Source: M3007 sp043764095
Lineage (GTDB): Bacteria; Bacteroidota; Bacteroidia; Chitinophagales; Saprospiraceae
NCBI GenBank assembly: GCA_043764095.1
Contig: JAYUKX010000009.1
Span: forward strand, 11,964 to 75,963
Direction of reading: 5' to 3'
Length of the DNA: 64,000 nucleotides
Shown here: positions 18,192 to 26,031 of the stretch, piece by piece
Layout of the letters: every line of letters begins with the position of its first letter
Position numbering within the stretch: the stretch's first letter is position 1
Notes under the pieces: model-generated
What the model was told of the DNA's origin: nothing
Seen by the model: the letters and a program-made list of their open reading frames with translations, nothing else
The model's database searches: none
Made by a program: the position numbers and the translations under genes

Positions 18192-19244
18192 TTAGAATTT
18201 TGGACAAAGAATGCCTTCATTGGCATAGTTCCCAAGATATGCAATCGAAATTTCAAATGCACCTTGGCGTTGGCGCGCACTTAAAGCATTGATATTCAAG
18301 TCGTAACTCAATCCTAATAGCACATTATTGATCTCAAAGCCCAACATCACCACTGCGGCGTCCAAGCCCGCACCTACATCATTGTGCACAGGCCGCACCC
18401 ATGTTCCGATATGGAAAGCGGAGGTACCTGCCTGTCCCATGACAGCACGTACGTTGGTACCGACGGTAGTTTCCCAATGGGGGCCTTGTTTGGCAAATAA
18501 TACGCGTGGTAATAAAGAAACCCTGCTTTGACGGCCACCAACAGGGAAATTGGCTGCAAACTGGGTAGAAAAACGACCATATAACAAATCGCCTTTGTCC
18601 TGATCTCGGTCGAAGGAAACGACCGGTTGCGAAAAATGGTGGTAGGCCAACCCTGCAAATATAGTGCTTTTACGACCCAATTTTGCGGTATAGTTCAAAC
18701 CTGTATTCAAGTCGAGATAAGCAAAATTATTGGCCGGCAAATCTTCTAAAGTGGCTGCAGTAAAGCCTGAAAAACCGTCAAATTGGTCTTGAAACGTCAA
18801 AGAACCATAATTTACGGAACGTTGGGTAATACCCGCCTGAAAACCTGCGGAAAGGAATTGATTATTGTCCACACCCAAAGATTTGTGGTATGCCAATGAT
18901 ACTGCAATCTGGGTCGTATTGAAATCAACGACACCTACACGGTCGTTATTGAACAAAATACCTAATCCGATCGCATCCTCTACCACACGGCGTTTGCGTG
19001 GCGAAAAGCGAAAATCACCTGCTATAGAATATGATTTAATCGGCTCTTCCAATACGCTGCGCCATTGGTCGCGATAGATGGACGATACGCGATAACGACC
19101 TTCAAACGCACCCGTCAAGGCAGGGTTTAGCGTTAGCGGTGAAGCGTAAAACTGCGAATAGTGATTGTCTTGCGCACCAAGCATGGCACTACATAAGATG
19201 GCGAACAAAAAGCCCAGCAGGGAGCGTATAATTAGTTTTTGCAT
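18192..19244 (-). CDS. PorP/SprF-family type IX secretion outer membrane protein
   Basis: A 350-residue outer-membrane protein. A signal peptide ends near MLGAQ, followed by the family hallmark DNHYSQFYASPLTLNPALTGAF and YRDQW. Such proteins form barrels that work with the T9SS, often anchoring a particular secreted cargo. In gliding Bacteroidota, SprF helps export the adhesin SprB. Length is typical. The neighbouring gene is not an obvious cargo, so the partner is unknown. A perfect TACCTTTG box lies about 60 bases before the ATG. Confidence 0.93.
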   Translation of the reverse strand: MQKLIIRSLLGFLFAILCSAMLGAQDNHYSQFYASPLTLNPALTGAFEGRYRVSSIYRDQWRSVLEEPIKSYSIAGDFRFSPRKRRVVEDAIGLGILFNNDRVGVVDFNTTQIAVSLAYHKSLGVDNNQFLSAGFQAGITQRSVNYGSLTFQDQFDGFSGFTAATLEDLPANNFAYLDLNTGLNYTAKLGRKSTIFAGLAYHHFSQPVVSFDRDQDKGDLLYGRFSTQFAANFPVGGRQSRVSLLPRVLFAKQGPHWETTVGTNVRAVMGQAGTSAFHIGTWVRPVHNDVGAGLDAAVVMLGFEINNVLLGLSYDLNINALSARQRQGAFEISIAYLGNYANEGILCPKF

Positions 19245-19304
19245 ATTAAATGATGGATTAAGTTATGGTATATATAGTTTCTTAAAACGCTGTTTAAAGG
19301 GACG

Positions 19305-19312
19305 CAAAGGTA
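19305..19312 (-). promoter_or_regulatory. -7 box of the PorP-like gene (TACCTTTG)
   Basis: The minus strand reads TACCTTTG, an exact consensus match, 61 bases before the start codon at 19244. Confidence 0.6.
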
Positions 19313-19374
19313 CACAATCCCATATAAACACTTTATTTTCTAATCTATTTAACGCAGATTTACTTAGAAACTTA

Positions 19375-19388
19375 TTCCAGTACTGGAA
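19375..19388. promoter_or_regulatory. perfect 14-bp palindrome (TTCCAGTACTGGAA), possible operator
   Basis: This perfect dyad lies in the 344-base gap between the PorP-like gene and the ABC operon, upstream of both promoters. Its size fits a dimeric regulator site. No regulator can be assigned. Confidence 0.35.
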
Positions 19389-19557
19389 AACTATACGGAT
19401 GACCTCTGCTGAGGCCGAACAAAAAACGCTCTTGCAACATACAACCTAACCTGTTAATGCGGCTATTGAGTTGGGTCTATTGCAAAAAACAAAAAAAATA
19501 TTTACAAAAAACTTGCACGTCTCGTAACAATACCACACTTTTGCGGCGTATTAAACA

Positions 19558-19571
19558 ATTAGTACACTAAT
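19558..19571 (+). promoter_or_regulatory. candidate GntR operator upstream of the ABC operon
   Basis: ATTAGT-AC-ACTAAT forms a dyad 17 bases before the first gene of an operon that itself encodes a YtrA-type GntR regulator. A partial repeat (CACTAAAT) follows. YtrA-type regulators usually repress their own ABC operon, which supports the assignment by position. Confidence 0.45.
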
Positions 19572-19588
19572 TCACTAAATCAATATTT

Positions 19589-20413
19589 ATGATAAACATC
19601 GAACAGCTCAACTTTGGGTACAAGCGCAAGACCCCAATTTTGGAAAATCTATCGCTCCAGTTTAGCAAGGGCGGAGTCTATGGCGTGCTGGGTGCCAATG
19701 GCGTGGGCAAAACCACCCTGCTGCACCTCCTCAATGGGCTCATTTTTCCCAAAAAAGGGCAAATTAACTTGGATAACCAACAGCCAGCCCACCGTAGTGC
19801 CGCATTTCTCGAACGTATTTATTATGTGCCCGTCGAGTTGGACCTACCCAATATAAAGGTGTCGCAGTACTGTGCTCGTTACGCGCCCTTTTACCCAAAA
19901 TTTGATAAAAAAACTTGGGAAAAAGCCCTTAAAACCTTTAAAGTGGATGCCGATAAAAAAACAAGTGCCCTGTCATTTGGCCAAAAAAAGAAGGTAGTCA
20001 TCAGTTTCGCGCTCGCTTCGGGCTGCGATATACTGTTGTTCGACGAACCTACTGATGGCCTTGATATTCCATCCAAGGATAGTTTTCGTCGCCTGTTGAG
20101 TGCGCATACCAATGAGGAGCGTATCGTTATCATTACCACGCATCATATCCACGATATATCTACTTTGCTCGATCATTTGGTGATTTTGCAGGATACTTCG
20201 TTGGTGGTGAATGCTTCTATTAGTGGTATTTCTGAAAAAATGTACACCGTTACCAGTACGCAATTGCCTGCTAGCGACCAATTATTGTACAGTGAGATGG
20301 TTTTGGGCGGCTACCATTGCTTGGTACGCAACCCAATTGGTCACGAAGGCCCACTTGACCTGGAACTACTGTTCAAAGCACTCCTTTCTAACCCTCAACT
20401 TTTATCGCAGTAA
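19589..20413 (+). CDS. ABC transporter ATP-binding protein
   Basis: A 274-residue ABC ATPase. Walker A is GANGVGKTTLL (about residue 35), the signature is LSFGQKKKV, Walker B is ILLFDEPTDGLD and the switch His is in TTHHIHD. It is the first gene of a four-gene operon with a membrane permease (one base gap), a GntR/YtrA regulator and a membrane-anchored protein. Similar operons (YtrA-type in Firmicutes and Bacteroidota) act in export or in envelope-stress and peptide resistance. The substrate is unknown. Confidence 0.93.
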   Translation: MINIEQLNFGYKRKTPILENLSLQFSKGGVYGVLGANGVGKTTLLHLLNGLIFPKKGQINLDNQQPAHRSAAFLERIYYVPVELDLPNIKVSQYCARYAPFYPKFDKKTWEKALKTFKVDADKKTSALSFGQKKKVVISFALASGCDILLFDEPTDGLDIPSKDSFRRLLSAHTNEERIVIITTHHIHDISTLLDHLVILQDTSLVVNASISGISEKMYTVTSTQLPASDQLLYSEMVLGGYHCLVRNPIGHEGPLDLELLFKALLSNPQLLSQ

Positions 20414-20414
20414 T

Positions 20415-21185
20415 ATGAAACTCGAATTTTCGCTTACCCGCTTTTTGCAAACGCTCCGATGGAGTTGGCAAACGCAACCCCTAATTCCATATATGGTTAT
20501 GCTCGGCCTAATTCCTTTTGGATATTATTTCTTGGTCAATGCAGCATACTATCAATCTAACCTAGAAAATGCAAATGATGGTATCTTCTTTTGTTTAGCC
20601 ATTATGATGCTACTCTGCGGTTGGTTGTATGCTGGGGTATCCTTCCAAGTCCTCAGCAAAAATACTACCGGTATGCAATACCTGCTCCTCCCCGCTTCTG
20701 TACTTGAAAAATGGCTGGCCAAGGTCATAATGGCCTTTGTGGTATTTCCCTTGATTGTGCTCCTTACGTTCCATATTGCTTTATGGATATTTAATTTTTT
20801 TGCCCAAAGTTTAATTGTATTCCGCTATCCACCAGTAGATTGGGGGTCATTTGATATAAAAATAGTTTTCTTCGTTTTTTATTTATTAATGCCGCTTGCG
20901 TTCGCATCTGGGTTGTTGTGGAAACGATTTGGGTTTTTCAAAACAATTTTAACTGGCGCTGTTTTGCTTTTTTTAATAGTACAATACCTTATTTGGTCCG
21001 ATTTTTCGAACCGCAATGGAAGTTATCGCCCATTAATAAGTGAAGTGGTCCTACCGTTTATGGATTTTGAGGGAACACCTGCTACAAAAACATTAGTGGA
21101 TTTATTTTGGATTTTTGTGGCTTATATCCCCGCCACCCTTTGCTTTGTAGCCTCTTATTTCCTCCTCAAAAATAAAGAAATATAA
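20415..21185 (+). CDS. ABC transporter permease-like membrane protein
   Basis: A 256-residue protein with about six hydrophobic helices, starting MKLEFSLTRFLQTLRW. It follows the ATPase gene with one base between the stop and ATG and is followed four bases later by the GntR gene. There is no recognisable EAA loop, as usual for the ABC-2-like permeases of YtrA operons. The longer frame opening at 20211 is a shadow of the ATPase gene. Confidence 0.85.
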   Translation: MKLEFSLTRFLQTLRWSWQTQPLIPYMVMLGLIPFGYYFLVNAAYYQSNLENANDGIFFCLAIMMLLCGWLYAGVSFQVLSKNTTGMQYLLLPASVLEKWLAKVIMAFVVFPLIVLLTFHIALWIFNFFAQSLIVFRYPPVDWGSFDIKIVFFVFYLLMPLAFASGLLWKRFGFFKTILTGAVLLFLIVQYLIWSDFSNRNGSYRPLISEVVLPFMDFEGTPATKTLVDLFWIFVAYIPATLCFVASYFLLKNKEI

Positions 21186-21189
21186 TATC

Positions 21190-21558
21190 ATGGAATTTCA
21201 AACACAAACTGCGATTTGGTTGCAAATTGCACACCAAATCGCCAGCCGAATTGTGGCAGGTGAGTGGGCGCCCAATGAACGTATTCCTTCGGTACGAGAC
21301 CTCGGTGCTGAACTTCAAGTAAACCCCAATACAGTAGTGCGTTCTGTCACTTACCTCCAAGATATTGGCATCGTAATTAACCAGCGTGGTGTCGGTTATT
21401 TTGTAGCCCAAGATGGCGTGCAGAAGGCTCTAGAATTGCGCAAAAAAGCCTTTACAGAGGAATTATTGCCGCCATTTTTCGATATGGTGGATCAACTTGG
21501 TATAGGTTGGGACGAATTAAAATCTCTTTATCAAAACTATAAAAATAATAAACTATGA
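21190..21558 (+). CDS. GntR-family regulator, YtrA subfamily
   Basis: A 122-residue regulator with a winged helix of the GntR type: IASRIVAGEWAPNERIPSVR, LGAELQVNPNTVVR and LQDIGIVINQRGVGYFV. The short C-terminal region (about 45 residues) makes only a dimerisation helix, the defining feature of the YtrA subfamily. It lies inside the ABC operon and overlaps the next gene by four bases. It probably represses the operon through a dyad like the one at 19558. Confidence 0.93.
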   Translation: MEFQTQTAIWLQIAHQIASRIVAGEWAPNERIPSVRDLGAELQVNPNTVVRSVTYLQDIGIVINQRGVGYFVAQDGVQKALELRKKAFTEELLPPFFDMVDQLGIGWDELKSLYQNYKNNKL

Positions 21559-22427
21559 AATTAGGCAAATTAATGGTTATAGGAGCTATTTTGCTCTTTT
21601 TAACTGCTTTTCGGTGGGCTTTAGTGACCGCGATAGAAGACAGAACGATTCGCCATTCCATGGAAGAACTTTCACCCACTCAATTGACCAGTAGCACTGT
21701 GCGTTATGAGACGAACGAGATCAATAGAATTGAAATCAACGCGGCGGTCAATGTCATTTTAGATGACTCCTTCCAAGGCATTGAATTACAAGGAGATACG
21801 TCTTGTTTCAAACAATTGGTTATAAATGCTTCCAGTTTTATTTCCAAGTCCCAAAAATATTATTCCATCGTTATAGACGATCGGGTAAAAAATAGAGATT
21901 CAGATAGTATTACTATTAAGTATATATTCGGATCGGATAAGGATTTACACAAAAAAGTAGCCATTCGTATGGGCATAAAACATACCAATGGTTTATTGCC
22001 CCAAAGCAGATCAATGGACTTTACCAATTGCCCATCGGTATTGTTTTTGCAGCCCTACAAGTGCAAAAACTTGGAATTAAATCTATCTAACGTAGATTCT
22101 TATCAACTTAAAGTAGCCGTAGAAAATTTACAACTATCAATAATCGATCGATACAAAAAGCAAGAAAACGAGATAATAGGTGCTTGTCAGGTAAGTGGTT
22201 CAACCGAGCGTTTGTATATCAATCGTCTTGTTAGCCAAAAAATACTTGCAACGCAATTAGCGGTAGAAGAGGTCTATATCAATGACTTAAGCACCACAAA
22301 TGTGTACCTAAATGCACCAAATTTGACTAATGTTCGGTACGCCGACACCTCTTCAATGGTGCATTATTTAGTCCCCCCAAAATACGAACGAAAAGGAGAT
22401 AAGTATGGGCGAGAATACCCCCATTAG
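21555..22427 (+). CDS. hypothetical membrane-anchored protein with GIN/DUF2807-like features
   Basis: A 290-residue protein. An N-terminal hydrophobic segment (MVIGAILLFLTAFRWALV) probably anchors it to the membrane. A beta-rich outer part follows, beginning INRIEINAAVNVILDDSFQGIELQGD. The alternation of short strands, and strings like VEEVYINDLSTTNVYLNAPNL, recall the right-handed helix of GIN (DUF2807) adhesin-head domains. I am not certain of the family. It is the last gene of the ABC/GntR operon, so it may help the transporter at the cell envelope. Confidence 0.6.
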   Translation: MKLGKLMVIGAILLFLTAFRWALVTAIEDRTIRHSMEELSPTQLTSSTVRYETNEINRIEINAAVNVILDDSFQGIELQGDTSCFKQLVINASSFISKSQKYYSIVIDDRVKNRDSDSITIKYIFGSDKDLHKKVAIRMGIKHTNGLLPQSRSMDFTNCPSVLFLQPYKCKNLELNLSNVDSYQLKVAVENLQLSIIDRYKKQENEIIGACQVSGSTERLYINRLVSQKILATQLAVEEVYINDLSTTNVYLNAPNLTNVRYADTSSMVHYLVPPKYERKGDKYGREYPH

Positions 22428-22472
22428 TCACCTTCCTCCGAATCTAAGTGAACACTACTCGAAATTGTAAAA

Positions 22473-22600
22473 ACTTAGATAGCACACGGATTAAACGGAT
22501 TGGACACGAATTTATCTGTTTTTGTTTCATAAAAACCGCTTTTTAATGAAACCTTTTAAAATTCGTGTCTAATCCGTGCAATCCGTGTGCCGCGCTAAGT
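22473..22600. repeat. long imperfect inverted repeat after the ABC operon
   Basis: The arms GCACACGGATT...GACACGAATT (22482-22512) and AATTCGTGTCTAATCCG..CCGTGTGC (22559-22590) pair over about 30 bases. An outer pair ACTTAG/CTAAGT (22473-22478, 22595-22600) and an inner pair GTTTCAT/ATGAAAC extend the hairpin. Similar ACACGGATT-type dispersed repeats are common in Bacteroidota genomes, from memory. It could be a small non-autonomous element that also works as a terminator. The rest of 22428-22808 shows nothing else. Confidence 0.6.
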
Positions 22601-22808
22601 AGTTACTCGAAGTTAATCTATTATCGGGACGACAATTGACAAATTTAGGTGATGGGTCACTAGAGCATACCCGAATATTTGCAAAAACCTAATGCTGTGA
22701 AGTATAGCGTCCCTTTTATCCCCTACAGAAATAAAAAACAATTTATTTCACCACCCATGCAATGACTTGTTTGATTTTATGCCTAATTTTGTGCTACAAT
22801 TTCAAACT

Positions 22809-23483
22809 ATGCTAAAATCTAGTACATTACAATTTCTCACAGAACTCGCAGACAATAACAATAAACCTTGGTTCGATGCCAACCGCAAAACCTATACCGT
22901 CGTCAAAGATGATATGGAGCAATTCATCGGCGAGGTATTGCGCGCTTTAGAGCAAATTGACCCCAATATCAGCGGATTAACCGCCAAATCCTGTATGTTC
23001 CGTATCAACCGCGATGTTCGGTTTTCGGCCAATAAAGCACCTTACAAAAGCAATATGGGTTTTGCGATGACCAAAGGCGGCAAAAAATCGCCCCTCGGCG
23101 GCTATTACGTCCATATCGAACCAGGAAAATGCTTCTTTGGCGCTGGTATTTATATGCCTATGCCGCCCGAACTCAAAAAAGTACGACAAGAAATTGCCTA
23201 TTGCTACGACGAATTTAAGGAAATTGTAGAAAATGATGCTTTTAAAGCGTTTTTTGGCGGCGTTGTTGTGCAGGGACATACCTTGGTAAAAACGCCCGCT
23301 GGCTACGCACCCGATCACCGCGCCGCCGAATACCTCAAACTCAAAAGTATTTTTGGGGAACATGCTTTGACGGATGCCGAAATAACAAGCCCAACATTGA
23401 TACATACCCTGAGCGAGGGTTTTCGCTTGCTCGCGCCTTTGGTGGGCTTTATTAACCGCAGTTTAGAAGATACCGCAGACTAA
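22809..23483 (+). CDS. DUF2461 family protein
   Basis: A 224-residue protein matching the DUF2461 (TIGR02453) pattern: LQFLTELADNNNKPWFDANR near the start, then SCMFRINRDVRFSANKAPYK, GGYYVHIEPG and GAGIYMP. Members are widespread in bacteria and fungi, and their biochemical role is unknown. The ATG at 22809 is chosen because it starts just before the conserved first helix. The stop overlaps the mazG ATG (TAATG), so the two genes are cotranscribed. Confidence 0.92.
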   Translation: MLKSSTLQFLTELADNNNKPWFDANRKTYTVVKDDMEQFIGEVLRALEQIDPNISGLTAKSCMFRINRDVRFSANKAPYKSNMGFAMTKGGKKSPLGGYYVHIEPGKCFFGAGIYMPMPPELKKVRQEIAYCYDEFKEIVENDAFKAFFGGVVVQGHTLVKTPAGYAPDHRAAEYLKLKSIFGEHALTDAEITSPTLIHTLSEGFRLLAPLVGFINRSLEDTAD

Positions 23484-24244
23484 TGCAAGAAAAACTAAAA
23501 GCGTTTGAACGCTTATTGACCATCATGGACGAACTCCGTGAAAAATGCCCGTGGGACCAAAAACAAACCATGGAATCGCTCCGTAACCTCACCATTGAGG
23601 AAACGTATGAATTGGCCGATGCCATTTTGGACAATGATTTGCCCGGTACAAAAGAAGAAATTGGCGACCTGATGCTCCACATGGTTTTTTACGCCAAAAT
23701 CGCTTCGGAGCAGGGTGCGTATGATATTGCCGATGCATTAAATGCCATTTGCGACAAACTCATTGCGCGCCACCCGCATATTTATGGCGATATAACGGTG
23801 AAGGATGAAGCCGAAGTAAAACGCAATTGGGAGCAACTCAAACTCAAAGAAGGTAAAAAATCGCTCCTCGCTGGTGTACCCAAAAGTTTACCCGCCGTTG
23901 TAAAAGCCTACCGAATGCAGGAAAAAACCGCTCAAGTAGGTTTTGAATGGGACAATACCATGCAGGTTTGGGAAAAAGTACAAGAAGAAATCGGCGAATT
24001 ACAATACGAATTGCAAAATGGTGGCTCGCCCGAAAAAATCGCGGATGAGTTTGGTGATGTCTTGTTTTCATTGATCAATTACGCCCGATTTATCGGCGTT
24101 GACCCCGAAACCGCCCTAGAACGCACCAATCGGAAATTCAAAAGCCGCTTTGAATACATCGAAGCACAAGCACCACGGCCGTTGAAGGATATGACGCTGG
24201 AGGAAATGGATTTGTTATGGAACCAGGCGAAAACGGTGACGTAA
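23483..24244 (+). CDS. mazG: nucleoside triphosphate pyrophosphohydrolase MazG
   Basis: A 253-residue MazG, which hydrolyses NTPs and dNTPs to the monophosphate and pyrophosphate. It has two MazG domains. The first carries EETYELADAI and KEEIGDLMLHMVFYAK, the usual ExxE..ExxD magnesium ligands. The second carries EEIGELQYEL and DEFGDVLFSLINYARFIG. Length is typical of the two-domain enzyme. The last 153 bases before the stop also appear, slightly diverged, at 25541-25693. Confidence 0.95.
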   Translation: MQEKLKAFERLLTIMDELREKCPWDQKQTMESLRNLTIEETYELADAILDNDLPGTKEEIGDLMLHMVFYAKIASEQGAYDIADALNAICDKLIARHPHIYGDITVKDEAEVKRNWEQLKLKEGKKSLLAGVPKSLPAVVKAYRMQEKTAQVGFEWDNTMQVWEKVQEEIGELQYELQNGGSPEKIADEFGDVLFSLINYARFIGVDPETALERTNRKFKSRFEYIEAQAPRPLKDMTLEEMDLLWNQAKTVT

Positions 24245-24284
24245 TTGCTTGTTTTTCTATTGAAATGTAGGTGACAAAGGGGCT

Positions 24285-25373
24285 TCAATTGAATTGGAGG
24301 TGATGAAACAAACCCAAGGTGATCAATCTTGCATCAAAAGGTTGGCGGCCCCTGAGTGGGTAGATATTCCTAAATTCAATAAATGTATTCGAAAAGGCTT
24401 CATACCCAACAGACATACCTATTCCTCGGTTATGATAGTACTTCTCCGTATTTGCCTGCATAGATTCTGAGTCGATTGAAAGTATATAGGAAAGACTAAA
24501 TTCAAGTTTTCTACCATTCTTTATTTTTTGAGTGTGCTTTAATCCCAACCCAGTATTCGTGTGGTGCGCTCGGACATCGCGTGTAGGGCTTCCACCGTTG
24601 AAGGACAGCCAAAGGTCTTTTTCCAATACCATACTTATTGGAAATCCAGTCTTTCGAAGTTCAAACCCGATTGTCGGAACAACACCAATTTTAGGTGGAA
24701 CTTCGCTCAACAGGATATTGTTGGAGCGATTGATAAAAAAACGACTACCCACTATTGGATCAATACTAAAGTTTCGAGCCAAACGGTCAGATTTACCCGA
24801 TTTCCAATTCTTATCAAAACGGTGCAATAGTTTTAGGGAATAAAGTCCATCCCCCGGTAGAAACCCGGCAAAATAAGGAGCATACGCCGTTTCCATGTGA
24901 AACTCAATATCTGTGGGCCCTAATGCCTTTGATATGAACAAATTAATACCTTGTGGATGCCTTTGTTTGTTATCATAAGGAATAGAGTACCAAACGTAAT
25001 TGCCGTTACTCTCAATCCGCTCCCAAAAATGCCCTATACCAATAGTAAAATGTTTCAATCGGTATCCTAGTCCTAAATCATATTGAAAGCTTTTTTCACT
25101 CACTTCGACTCTCTTGGAAACGGGCTGAAGATACCGATAAATTGCCCCATCAGCATGGAAATAGAGAAAAACTGGTTTTTGGGAGAAAAGTTCGATCCCA
25201 AAAACGGGTTTGAATGTTGGCCTGATTGGCGCAGCCGTTTTTGCGCCAAGCCCAACTTGGTCAACAATACGTGTTCCCATAACGAACCGGAGGTGAAGCC
25301 GATCAGTTTGGGATGATACATGGCCACAAAAGGCCAATGTTAAAAGACAGAAAAGGGTTAATTTTTTTTTCAT
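24285..25373 (-). CDS. hypothetical secreted, probable outer-membrane protein
   Basis: A 362-residue protein with a signal peptide (MKKKLTLFCLLTLAFCGHVSSQ). The mature part is rich in aromatic, alternating strands (LGYRLKHFTIGIGHFW, NGNYVWYSIPYD, FIEFRNIYPL) and ends in LFHHLQFN. This suggests an outer-membrane barrel, but no family is recognised. The gene lies between mazG and a second copy of the mazG 3' end and runs in the opposite direction. It was therefore probably inserted into this place. Confidence 0.65.
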   Translation of the reverse strand: MKKKLTLFCLLTLAFCGHVSSQTDRLHLRFVMGTRIVDQVGLGAKTAAPIRPTFKPVFGIELFSQKPVFLYFHADGAIYRYLQPVSKRVEVSEKSFQYDLGLGYRLKHFTIGIGHFWERIESNGNYVWYSIPYDNKQRHPQGINLFISKALGPTDIEFHMETAYAPYFAGFLPGDGLYSLKLLHRFDKNWKSGKSDRLARNFSIDPIVGSRFFINRSNNILLSEVPPKIGVVPTIGFELRKTGFPISMVLEKDLWLSFNGGSPTRDVRAHHTNTGLGLKHTQKIKNGRKLEFSLSYILSIDSESMQANTEKYYHNRGIGMSVGYEAFSNTFIEFRNIYPLRGRQPFDARLITLGLFHHLQFN

Positions 25374-25540
25374 AGTAATTTTAAAAAATGCTTTCAGTTT
25401 GCAAATTTATATAATTTTTTGCATCCCGCAAGGCTACAAAAAAACTTTAACATTTACTCATATTGAAAAAGGAAAAAATGTACAATTTTACCCATTTTGC
25501 CTGACATTTTTGATGAATTGATATTAGCATAAACTCATTA

Positions 25541-25693
25541 ATTTATCGGCGCTGACCCCGAAACCGCCCTAGAACGCACCAATCGGAAATTCAAAAGCCG
25601 CTTTGAATACATCGAAGCACAAGCACCACGGCCATTGAAGGATATGACGCTGGAGGAAATGGATCTATTGTGGAACCAGGCGAAAACGGTGAC
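25541..25693 (+). pseudogene. mazG: duplicated 3' end of mazG
   Basis: These 153 bases copy 24088-24240 with five changes, then reach an in-frame stop (25694-25696). Four of the five changes are silent in the MazG frame. The one amino acid change is Val to Ala in GVDPE. That pattern points to a segment from a functional related mazG, not to random decay. No other part of the gene is present upstream. Confidence 0.9.
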
Positions 25694-25820
25694 TTAGACT
25701 TTTTTTTGGTGGAATATAGGGGATAATAGGGGCTCAAACGACTAGTACATGAAGCACTGCAACAAGCAGTATTTTAATAAAATTATATTACTTTTACAAC
25801 CATTCGGTGTTTCAATCCGT

Positions 25821-25984
25821 CTAGGAATGATAAAACAATAAGTTATCATTTTTGGGCAGATTAATTTTTGCTCGGACAAGTATCTTTTAGTGCGAATAGT
25901 GGGGCTATTTAAACGAAAAGATAGGTAGTGCGAGCAAAAAGGAATCAGCCAAAAGTGATAAGTTATTGTTTTATCATTCCTTAG
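25821..25984 (+). mobile_element. palindromic element, copy 1 (about 162 bp)
   Basis: The outer arms GGAATGATAAAACAATAA.. (from 25824) and ..TTATTGTTTTATCATTCC (to 25980) pair almost perfectly over about 30 bases. Further inside, TTTTGCTC pairs with GAGCAAAA and TATCTTTT with AAAAGATA. The apical part GTGCGAATAGTGGGGCTATT is identical in copy 2. It has no ORF, so it is non-autonomous. It ends 47 bases before the TonB receptor start. The rest of 25374-26031 holds the mazG fragment and AT-rich DNA. Confidence 0.8.
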
Positions 25985-26031
25985 TAAAAGATTTAATTTT
26001 TTACGTACATTTTTTTACCACCATCCAACTT

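Noticed and set aside
22628..22808. Possible tRNA or other stable RNA in the gap before the DUF2461 gene
   Set aside because: I could find no acceptor stem or T-loop pattern (GGTTCGANTCC). The same check over the other gaps gave nothing.
25541..25693. Repeat near mazG as part of a CRISPR array
   Set aside because: There are only two copies, 1.45 kb apart, and both are coding sequence of mazG.
25966..26031. Earlier start of the TonB receptor, running back into the palindromic element
   Set aside because: The extra residues are not a signal peptide and come from the repeat. ATG 26032 gives a clean signal peptide.
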